Below are positions 1 through 5,456 of a stretch of 8,282 nt of DNA, in pieces (the stretch's first letter is position 1; the number at the start of each line of letters is the position of its first letter). Under the pieces are notes generated by a model. That model was not told the origin of the DNA. It searched no databases and saw only the letters and a program-made list of their open reading frames with translations. The position numbers and the translations under genes were made by a program. The stretch lies in assembly GCA_049642385.1 (NCBI GenBank), contig JBAROU010000090.1, forward strand, positions 1 to 8,282. The letters run 5' to 3'. Source of the stretch: JBAROU01 sp049642385. GTDB lineage: Bacteria > Chloroflexota > Dehalococcoidia > DSTF01 > RBG-16-68-14.

Positions 1-519
1 CTGGGCCTGATGGCGATGACAGGCGGCCAGTCGGTCGTAATCACGGATGCGTTCGTGCGCGCCGGCCTCGAGGTGCCGCTGCTCACGGCCGCGAGCTACG
101 AGAAGCTGGCAGAGTTCTTCAACATCATCGGCGGGAGCTACCGTAACCCGCTCGACATGGGCGGCACGATCGGCTTCGGCGGCCAATCGCAACCGCTCGA
201 GCGGCTGCTGAACATCCTCGATAACGATGAGCACGTGGATGCGATCGCGATGGAGCTGGCGTCGGGCTTCATGGCGCGACGCTGGCAGGCAGACCCAGCG
301 AGTCTCGACAGCATGCTCGACCTGCTGCTCGCGCACCGCGAACGCTCGGCAAAGCCGTTTCTGACCATCCTGCACCCTGGCCACCTCGAAGAGGTGACCG
401 CGAAGGCACGAGCGCGCGTCGCCGAGCGCGGCCTGCCGGTCTTCCACTCGTTTGAGCGGGCGGCGGTCGCGCTGAGCAGGGCCATCGGCCACTGGCGGCA
501 GGAACAACGGCTCGACTAG
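1..519 (+). CDS. NDP-forming acyl-CoA synthetase / CoA-binding subunit, C-terminal part (5' end outside window)
   Basis: The open frame runs in from the left edge (it reads L-G-L-M-A-M-T-G-G-Q-S from base 1) and ends with TAG at 517-519, giving 172 visible residues. The segment MTGGQSVVITDAF followed by 'AGLEVPLLT' and 'YRNPLDMGGT' matches the succinyl-CoA-ligase-like flavodoxin-fold domain of acetate-CoA ligase (ADP-forming) and its relatives, which interconvert an acyl-CoA and the free acid while making ATP or GTP. The phosphohistidine loop of that family lies before this domain and would be upstream of the window. The protein ends about 15 residues after 'GLPVFHSFERAAVALSRAI', the usual end of the CoA-binding part. 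No ATP-grasp beta domain is fused behind it, so that domain must be N-terminal, separate or absent. The substrate cannot be told. The family call is firm; the domain arrangement is unknown. Confidence 0.85.
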   Translation: MGLMAMTGGQSVVITDAFVRAGLEVPLLTAASYEKLAEFFNIIGGSYRNPLDMGGTIGFGGQSQPLERLLNILDNDEHVDAIAMELASGFMARRWQADPASLDSMLDLLLAHRERSAKPFLTILHPGHLEEVTAKARARVAERGLPVFHSFERAAVALSRAIGHWRQEQRLD

Positions 520-545
520 CATCCCGGAGCGACCTCGGAGAACAG

Positions 546-551
546 AAGGAG
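546..551 (+). promoter_or_regulatory. Shine-Dalgarno site of the VOC/PhnB gene
   Basis: AAGGAG lies 9 bases before the ATG at 561, a near-ideal ribosome binding site. It is the strongest one in the window; most other starts here have weak or no such site. Confidence 0.75.
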
Positions 552-560
552 ACTGAACCC

Positions 561-1040
561 ATGGCAGAGCAACGGATCACCCCATTCCTCTGGTTTAACA
601 ACCAAGCCGAGGAAGCGATGCACCATTACGTCTCGATCTTTGAGCATGCAAAGATCGAGAGCGTTACGCGGTATGAAGAAGGGCCGCTGAAAGGCCGAGT
701 CCTGACCGGAGTTTTCGAACTTGAGGGGCAACGATTCATGGCGCTGGACGGCGGACCGGAGTTCAATTTCACCGAGGCGATATCGTTCCAGATCAATTGC
801 GAGACACAGGAAGAGGTCGACCACCTCTGGGAGAAGCTCTCCGAGGGCGGCGATAAAGGGGCGCAGCAATGCGGCTGGCTGAAGGACAAGTTTGGTGTGT
901 CATGGCAAGTCGTTCCCACGGTCGTGCCGGAGTTGCTCAACGATCCCGATCCCGACAGGTCGCAGAGGGTGATGCAAGCGCTGTTGCAAATGAAGAAGCT
1001 GGATATTGCCAAACTGAAGGACGCGTATGCGGGACGATAA
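561..1040 (+). CDS. PhnB-like VOC-superfamily protein (PF06983, '3-demethylubiquinone-9 3-methyltransferase' domain)
   Basis: This 159-residue protein has the usual length of single-domain PhnB-like proteins. The N-terminal pattern ITPFLWFNNQAEEAMHHYVSIF, the middle 'EGQRFMALDGGPEF' and the tail 'CGWLKDKFGVSWQVVP' then 'DPDRSQRVMQALLQMKKLDI' follow the family from end to end. The fold belongs to the glyoxalase/bleomycin-resistance superfamily. The methyltransferase name attached to this domain in databases is misleading, and I assign no reaction. The protein is soluble, with no signal peptide. The start is fixed by AAGGAG nine bases upstream. By hand count over 601-1020 the gene is about 56% GC, below the 65% or more of its neighbours, which suggests a different history or recent acquisition. 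Downstream lies only a pseudogene, so no partner is indicated. Confidence 0.9.
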   Translation: MAEQRITPFLWFNNQAEEAMHHYVSIFEHAKIESVTRYEEGPLKGRVLTGVFELEGQRFMALDGGPEFNFTEAISFQINCETQEEVDHLWEKLSEGGDKGAQQCGWLKDKFGVSWQVVPTVVPELLNDPDPDRSQRVMQALLQMKKLDIAKLKDAYAGR

Positions 1041-1064
1041 CCGAACAGAACGGAGCAACGCCTA

Positions 1065-1242
1065 ATGCCGGAACGAGTTCGTTTGTTAGTCGGCACCCGC
1101 AAGGCCGCGGTTATCTACACCTCGGATGAGAAGCGCGAACGCTGAGCGCAGGCGGACCCGATCCTGCCGGGCTGGAGGTTTACCACATGGCCCGTCGATA
1201 CGCACCGCGACCCGGTACGCTGCCACCCGTGGCCTCGGTGGC
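1065..1242 (+). pseudogene. Decayed 5' fragment of a BNR/WD40 'exo-sialidase-like' beta-propeller gene
   Basis: The ATG at 1065 has GGAG (1052-1055) nine bases upstream and reads MPERVRLLVGTRKAAVIYTS then DEKRER, stopping at TGA 1143-1145 after 26 codons. That opening resembles the N-terminus of bacterial BNR/Asp-box or YVTN-type propeller proteins (consensus near 'VLVGTRKGAFILTSD.KRERW.VSGPHFAGWEVYH'). Adding one base at 1143-1144 restores RWSAGGPDPAGLEVYHMA (frame of base 1145), matching the next family segment. The two other frames then carry 'PVDTHRDPVR' (from 1191) and 'RYAATRG' (from 1213), as if further small indels had struck. Nothing recognisable follows, although such proteins usually exceed 300 residues, so most of the gene is gone. 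The family call is from memory of the consensus and has not been searched. The frame analysis is direct. Confidence 0.6.
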
Positions 1243-1272
1243 CTGCGCTGTCTGGTAATCGCTTCGATCAGC

Positions 1273-1278
1273 TATAAC
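1273..1278 (+). promoter_or_regulatory. Possible -10 box (TATAAC) ahead of the alcohol dehydrogenase gene
   Basis: TATAAC at 1273-1278 matches five of six bases of the sigma70 -10 consensus and sits 53 bases before the ATG at 1332, in the stretch between the pseudogene remnant and that gene. No convincing -35 is found at 16-18 bases upstream. I see no other signal or gene remnant in 1243-1331 apart from the ribosome site just before 1332. This is a weak candidate. Confidence 0.3.
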
Positions 1279-1331
1279 TACAGAGCGAAAGCAGCCGGCG
1301 TAACGCCATCAGAAGGGAGACCCGGACCTAC

Positions 1332-2399
1332 ATGAAAGCAGCCGTCCTAACCGAAGCCAAGAAACCGCTCGTCATCCAGGAGGTGGGGATCGAGGACCCG
1401 GGCCCGGGTCAGGTGCTCGTCAAGACTGGCGCGAGCGGGGTCTGCCACAGCGACCTGCACTTCATCGATGGACTTTGGCCCGTACCAACCCCCGCCGTGC
1501 TTGGCCACGAAGCCGCGGGTACGGTCGAGAAGCTAGGCGAGGGCGTCACGTATGTCCAGCCGGGCGATCACGTGATCCTGCTCTTCGTGCCCTTCTGCGG
1601 GATCTGCTCGTATTGCACGACCGGCCGTCCGAATCTCTGCCCGCAGGGGCGGAGCCGGACGCCGACGCTACGCATCGGCGATAAGTCCGTCGCGCCGTTT
1701 CTCTCCATGTCGTCCTTTGCCGAGTACATGGTCGTGCCGGAAGGCGGCGTGGTAAAGATCCCCAAAGAAGTGCCCTTCGGCAGCGCTGCCCTGGTCGGCT
1801 GTGCCGTGATGACCGGCGTCGGCGCCGCGATCAACACAGCCAAGGTCCAGCCGGGCTCGAGTTGCGCCGTGATCGGCACCGGCGGCGTGGGCCTAAACGT
1901 GATCCAGGGCTGCGCGTTGGCCGGCGCGGAGCGCATCATCGCGATCGATATCAACACAAACAAGCTCGAGATGGCGCGTGAGTTCGGCGCTACACATTTC
2001 ATCGACGCATCGAAGGAGGACCCCGTCGCCAAGGTGCGAGAGCTAGCCGCCGGTGGCGCTGATTACGCGTTCGAGGTGATTGGCCTGCCGCAGGCGATCA
2101 CGCAGGCCTTCGACATGGTACGTCCCGGCGGCGAGGCGATCGTTGTCGGCATGGCGCCAATCGGCTCCGAGGTGACGCTCAGCGCCCCCGCGTTTCTTGC
2201 CGAAAAGGTGCTCCGGGGCTGCGTCTACGGCTCGACGCGACCTCGCTACGACATGCCGCGTCTCATCGACCTCTACATGGCTGGCAAGCTAAAGCTGGAC
2301 GAGCTGGTCTCGCGCACGTACAAGCTGGACAACATCAACGATGCCTTCGCCGCGCTGAAGAACGGCGAGGTCGCACGCAGCGTAATCACGTTCGACTAG
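1332..2399 (+). CDS. Zinc-dependent medium-chain alcohol dehydrogenase (class III-like MDR family)
   Basis: This 355-residue protein has every mark of a zinc alcohol dehydrogenase that oxidises alcohols with NAD+. Catalytic zinc ligands are in GVCHSD (Cys38), LGHEAAG (His58, Glu59) and VGCAVMTG (Cys156). Structural zinc ligands are Cys88, Cys91, Cys94 and Cys102 in 'PFCGICSYCTTGRPNLC'. The Rossmann glycine motif GTGGVG is at 181-186. Asp205 at the end of the second strand ('IIAID') favours NAD(H) over NADP(H). The 'SMSSFAEYMVV' and 'GCAVMTGVGAA' segments resemble the class III / mycothiol-dependent formaldehyde dehydrogenase group, but the substrate is not readable. AAGGGAG (1313-1319) is 12 bases before the start, slightly far but usable. 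The protein is cytoplasmic and full length. The following lipoprotein gene begins 7 bases after the stop, so they may be co-transcribed. Confidence 0.93.
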   Translation: MKAAVLTEAKKPLVIQEVGIEDPGPGQVLVKTGASGVCHSDLHFIDGLWPVPTPAVLGHEAAGTVEKLGEGVTYVQPGDHVILLFVPFCGICSYCTTGRPNLCPQGRSRTPTLRIGDKSVAPFLSMSSFAEYMVVPEGGVVKIPKEVPFGSAALVGCAVMTGVGAAINTAKVQPGSSCAVIGTGGVGLNVIQGCALAGAERIIAIDINTNKLEMAREFGATHFIDASKEDPVAKVRELAAGGADYAFEVIGLPQAITQAFDMVRPGGEAIVVGMAPIGSEVTLSAPAFLAEKVLRGCVYGSTRPRYDMPRLIDLYMAGKLKLDELVSRTYKLDNINDAFAALKNGEVARSVITFD

Positions 2400-2406
2400 G
2401 CGCTTC

Positions 2407-3099
2407 ATGCGGCACCACCTGATTCTCGCCACGCTCGTCGCCCTGCCAGCCGCTGCTTGCAGCGGCGGCGGCGATGACCACGACGCCACCACGACGCCAT
2501 TGCCGGCAGTCCGCGCGACCGCGACGGCAGCGCTCACACCCGCCCAGGCGGCCGAGGCGGACGCCGACCCCAACCTGCCCGGCGAGTACATCGACCTGCC
2601 CGGCATCTACGGCGCCCCCTACCCATACGGGCCGCCGCCGCCTCACCAGGACGGCCCGATCGACTACAGCGCGCAGGGCCTGCCGCCCGCCGGCGGCTTC
2701 CATTGGGGGCCCTCGGATGGCTGGACGGGCGCCTGCCCGCCGGATCCGGCGACGGCGCCACTCAACTGCGGGCCCGTGCCCTCGGGCGTCTATCGCCAGC
2801 CGTGGCACGCGGAGAGCCTGGTACACAACATGGAGCATGCTGGCTTTGTCATTTGGTACAACACCGATGACCAGCACGTGATCGACGACATTGAAGCGTT
2901 CGCTACCGAGCAGGCCGCAGCTGGCGCCATGATTGTTGTGACGCCCTATCCCGACATGACTGCCGGCACCGTAGCGATCACCGCCTGGTCTCGCCGCGAT
3001 ATGTTCCCCGTCGAGGAGTACGACCGGAGCCGGCTCCAAACGTTCATCGATGCGCACCTCTGTCGTGTCGACCTCGAGGAGTTCTGCTCCGCCCAGTAG
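2407..3099 (+). CDS. DUF3105 lipoprotein (first of a tandem pair)
   Basis: The protein has 230 residues. Residues 1-17 form a short hydrophobic signal ending in PAAAC, so Cys18 is a probable but imperfect lipidation site. A Thr/Ala/Asp-rich linker runs to about residue 53. The rest is a DUF3105 domain: QGLPPAGGFHW (His99), Cys110 and Cys121, the hallmark VHNMEH motif (140-144: His, Asn, Met, Glu, His), 'VIWYN', 'VVTPYPDM', 'AITAWSR', and a tail with Cys219 and Cys227. The function of DUF3105 is unknown to me. An extracytoplasmic place is inferred from the signal. Four conserved cysteines suggest two disulfides, and the HNMEH motif could bind a metal; both are inference. The next gene starts 12 bases after the stop and encodes a paralogue. 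No clear ribosome site precedes the start, which is 7 bases after the previous stop. Confidence 0.85.
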   Translation: MRHHLILATLVALPAAACSGGGDDHDATTTPLPAVRATATAALTPAQAAEADADPNLPGEYIDLPGIYGAPYPYGPPPPHQDGPIDYSAQGLPPAGGFHWGPSDGWTGACPPDPATAPLNCGPVPSGVYRQPWHAESLVHNMEHAGFVIWYNTDDQHVIDDIEAFATEQAAAGAMIVVTPYPDMTAGTVAITAWSRRDMFPVEEYDRSRLQTFIDAHLCRVDLEEFCSAQ

Positions 3100-3111
3100 G
3101 CGGGGCGCATC

Positions 3112-4167
3112 ATGCGCTGGTTGTTGCTCAGCATCGGATTCATGGCCGCGCTCCTCGTCGGTTGCAGCGGTAACAGCAACCACGAGCAAGAGCTGAAGCA
3201 GACGGTCGATGACTTCGTGCACGCGCTGAATGCCGACCCGCCCGCCGCGTTCACGATGCTCTCCACCGACTGCAAAGACAAGATCGCATACCTCGAGTTC
3301 GCCGCGCAGCTGACGTTCATCAAGGGATTCTTGGGTGATGGCGAACTCAAGATCAACGATTTCAAGGTCACGGACGCCGGTGACAACCAGAAGAAGGATG
3401 AGGCCACGGCCGATTTCAAGCTCGGCCTGGTTTCGGAGGGAGAAGAGATCCCGCTGACGCTGACCTTCGATGAGACGCAGCCGATGCGATTCATTAAGGA
3501 GGACGGTCGGTGGCGCTTCGCCGACTGCGCCGGCTTTACGCCGAGCGACGCAACCTCCAGAGAGCAGGGCGCCGATGTGGGACGGGCGACGCCGGTCTCT
3601 CCATCCGCTCCACTCGACCTCGGGCTGCTGCAAGAACAGAACGACGAGCCGAGCCTGCCGGGCGACTTCGTCGACCTCCAAGCGCTCTACGGCGGCCAGT
3701 ATCCCAATACCGCCTCGCACTTGAACCAGCAGATCGACTACCGATCGCAAGGCCTGCCGCCCGCGGGTGGGCCGCACTGGGGCAGCACTGGCTCGTGTCA
3801 GCCCGACCCATCGGCGACACAGGAGTTCTGCGGACCGGTGCCTCCCGGATTCTACGAATTGCCCTGGGAAGCGGAGAGCGCGGTGCACAACATGGAGCAT
3901 GGCGGCGTCGTCGTTTGGTACAACACCGCCGACCCGTCGACGATCGACGACCTGCGCAGTTTTGGTCAGCAGCACTCGGACTCCAACCTTGTGATCACGC
4001 CCTACCCTGAATTGGATGATGAGACAGTGGCGATCACGTCATGGACGCGGCGCCTGACAATACCCGTGGCGCAGTACAATCGTGCCGCGCTCCAGGAGTT
4101 CTTCGACGCGAACTATTGCCGCTTCGACCCGGAGCAGTTCTGTCCGCCAGAGCGCTCCGGCGTTTGA
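3112..4167 (+). CDS. Lipoprotein with NTF2-like domain fused to DUF3105 (second of the tandem pair)
   Basis: The 351-residue product opens with a clear lipoprotein signal: hydrophobic residues 4-17 ending in LLVGC, with Cys18 lipidated. Residues about 25-140 look like an NTF2-like (DUF4878/SnoaL-type) fold: 'LKQTVDDFVHALNADPPAAF' helix, 'FKVTDAGD', 'EIPLTLTFDE', 'MRFIKEDGRWRFADC'. Its Cys54 and Cys139 could pair. A Ser/Pro/Ala linker leads to a DUF3105 domain from about 178: QGLPPAGGPHW (His222), Cys229, Cys240, HNMEH at 259-263, 'VITPYPEL', 'AITSWTR', Cys336 and Cys344. The domain aligns with the upstream gene throughout, including all four cysteines and the HNMEH motif, so the two arose by duplication and one gained or lost the NTF2-like module. 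No Shine-Dalgarno is evident, so coupling to the upstream gene is likely. The function is unknown; an envelope role is inferred. Confidence 0.87.
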   Translation: MRWLLLSIGFMAALLVGCSGNSNHEQELKQTVDDFVHALNADPPAAFTMLSTDCKDKIAYLEFAAQLTFIKGFLGDGELKINDFKVTDAGDNQKKDEATADFKLGLVSEGEEIPLTLTFDETQPMRFIKEDGRWRFADCAGFTPSDATSREQGADVGRATPVSPSAPLDLGLLQEQNDEPSLPGDFVDLQALYGGQYPNTASHLNQQIDYRSQGLPPAGGPHWGSTGSCQPDPSATQEFCGPVPPGFYELPWEAESAVHNMEHGGVVVWYNTADPSTIDDLRSFGQQHSDSNLVITPYPELDDETVAITSWTRRLTIPVAQYNRAALQEFFDANYCRFDPEQFCPPERSGV

Positions 4168-4193
4168 CGTCGTTCATCGTGAGCGGATACGAT
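4164..4193 (+). promoter_or_regulatory. Probable sigma70 promoter of the cysteine desulfurase gene
   Basis: TTGACG (4164-4169, five of six matches to the -35 consensus) and TACGAT (4188-4193, four of six) are separated by 18 bases. Transcription would start near 4200, about 29 bases before the ATG at 4229. The -35 box overlaps the TGA stop (4165-4167) of the preceding lipoprotein gene, so the desulfurase probably has its own promoter. Confidence 0.55.
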
Positions 4194-4228
4194 ACGAGAG
4201 CGCTGTAGAGAATACACCGCCACGACCA

Positions 4229-5416
4229 ATGGCCGACACGATCTACCTCGACTACGCGGCGACGACGCCGGTGCATCTCGAAGTCCTGCAGGCGATGCTG
4301 CCCTACTTCAGCGAGCGCTTCGCCAACCCTTCAGCGACGTATGCCTCTGCCCACCAGTCGCGCGAGGCCGTCGACGATGCGCGCAGCTCCGTAGCGGGCG
4401 TGTTCGGCTGTCGAGCAAACGACATCGTGTTCACCGGCCCGGGCACCGAGTCGAGCAACGCGGCGATCAAGGGCGTCGCCTTCGCGCAGCAGCTCGCGCG
4501 CGCCGGCAACCACATCGTCACGTCGGCAATCGAGCATCACGCCGTCCTGCATAGCTGCCAGTACCTGGAGAAGTTCGGTTTCGAGATCACATACCTCCCG
4601 GTGGACCGCCACGGGCTCGTCGATCCCGGCGAAGCCGTGGGCGCCGTGCACGAACGCACCGTGTTGGTGAGCGTGATGACCGCGAACAATGAGATCGGCG
4701 TCATCCAGCCGATCGCGGCGATTGCCCACGCGCTGCGAGAGCGCGGCCGGGCGCTGGGCCGCCAGGTCCCGTTCCACACCGACGCTGTGCAGGCAGCCAA
4801 CGCGCTCAGCCTGAATGTCGACGAGCTGGGCGTTGACCTGCTCAGCCTCTCGTCGCATAAGTTTCGCGGGCCGAAGGGCGCAGGCGTCCTCTACGTTCGG
4901 CGAGGCACGCCGTTCCTACCGCAGCAATCGGGTGGCGGCCAGGAACGACAACGCCGCGCCGGCACCGAAGACGTCGCTAGCATCGTCGGCACGGCACGAG
5001 CGCTGGAGCTGGCCCAGGAGCATCGCGACTCGTACTCCAAGCGCTGTCTCGAGCTGCGTGATCGGCTCCTCGATGGCATCCTCGGTTCGATCGCAGACGC
5101 CCAGCTGAACGGCGACCGGCAGCAGCGCCTGCCGAATAACGTCAACATCAGCTTTTCCGGCGCAGACTCGCGCATCATGCTCCGTCTGCTTGATGAAGCA
5201 GGCATCGCCGCGAGCGCGGGTTCCGCCTGTGACGAGGACACCCTCGAACCGTCACATGTACTGCTCGCGCTCGACGTGCCCCTCGAGCGCGCGGTGGGGA
5301 CGCTGCGTTTCACAGTCAGCCCGGAGACCACCCAGGACGAGATCGACCGGGTGCTCAAAGTGCTACCGGCCATCGTCGAACGGTCGCGGGCGCCGACGGG
5401 CGTCGCGGCCAGTTGA
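4229..5416 (+). CDS. Cysteine desulfurase, NifS/IscS type (class V PLP aminotransferase fold)
   Basis: This 395-residue enzyme takes sulfur from L-cysteine as a persulfide, giving alanine, to feed Fe-S cluster or thio-tRNA synthesis. The start 'MADTIYLDYAATTPVH' is typical. The frame is open 49 codons further up, but that stretch overlaps the lipoprotein gene and is not family-like. Visible residues: IEHHAVLHS with His103 stacking on PLP, MTANNEIG (Asn154), FHTDAVQA (Asp185, Gln188), SLSSHKFRGPKGAG with the PLP lysine Lys211, RAGTEDVAS, SAGSAC with the catalytic Cys334, PSHVLLAL, and Arg360 in 'GTLRFTVS'. The loop after Cys334 reads D-E-D-T, where relatives usually have small Ser/Thr/Gly/Ala residues. 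No scaffold (iscU/sufU) or mnmA gene adjoins it, so its acceptor is unknown. The length fits NifS/IscS rather than SufS. No strong ribosome site is seen. Confidence 0.93.
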   Translation: MADTIYLDYAATTPVHLEVLQAMLPYFSERFANPSATYASAHQSREAVDDARSSVAGVFGCRANDIVFTGPGTESSNAAIKGVAFAQQLARAGNHIVTSAIEHHAVLHSCQYLEKFGFEITYLPVDRHGLVDPGEAVGAVHERTVLVSVMTANNEIGVIQPIAAIAHALRERGRALGRQVPFHTDAVQAANALSLNVDELGVDLLSLSSHKFRGPKGAGVLYVRRGTPFLPQQSGGGQERQRRAGTEDVASIVGTARALELAQEHRDSYSKRCLELRDRLLDGILGSIADAQLNGDRQQRLPNNVNISFSGADSRIMLRLLDEAGIAASAGSACDEDTLEPSHVLLALDVPLERAVGTLRFTVSPETTQDEIDRVLKVLPAIVERSRAPTGVAAS

Positions 5417-5441
5417 GCCGCACCGGACGCCAACGTAGCTG

Positions 5442-5450
5442 TGGTATCAT
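5442..5450 (+). promoter_or_regulatory. Extended -10 promoter giving a probably leaderless mRNA
   Basis: TGG-TATCAT (TG at 5442-5443, hexamer 5445-5450) is an extended -10 element with five of six hexamer matches. It ends 6 bases before the GTG at 5457, which would place the transcription start on or next to the start codon. No ribosome binding site exists between them, as expected for a leaderless transcript. No -35 box is seen at the right distance, as is common with extended -10 promoters. Confidence 0.55.
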
Positions 5451-5456
5451 CGGGCC

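Noticed and set aside
869..1335. Two short + strand frames (869-1129 and 1126-1335) as genes
   Set aside because: The first lies mostly inside the PhnB-like gene in another frame; the second runs through the pseudogene remnant. Neither looks like a real protein beyond the remnant pieces described.
2386..3975. A 529-codon open frame on the - strand spanning both DUF3105 genes
   Set aside because: It is antisense to two well-supported genes. Its internal repeats (such as 'VVPND.A.MLHVV') are simply the reverse reading of the duplicated HNMEH region. Long antisense frames are expected at this GC, and the product has no family features.
4082..4228. Upstream extension of the desulfurase frame
   Set aside because: It would overlap the lipoprotein gene by 86 bases, is Ser/Arg-rich and unlike the family, and the standard desulfurase N-terminus begins at 4229.
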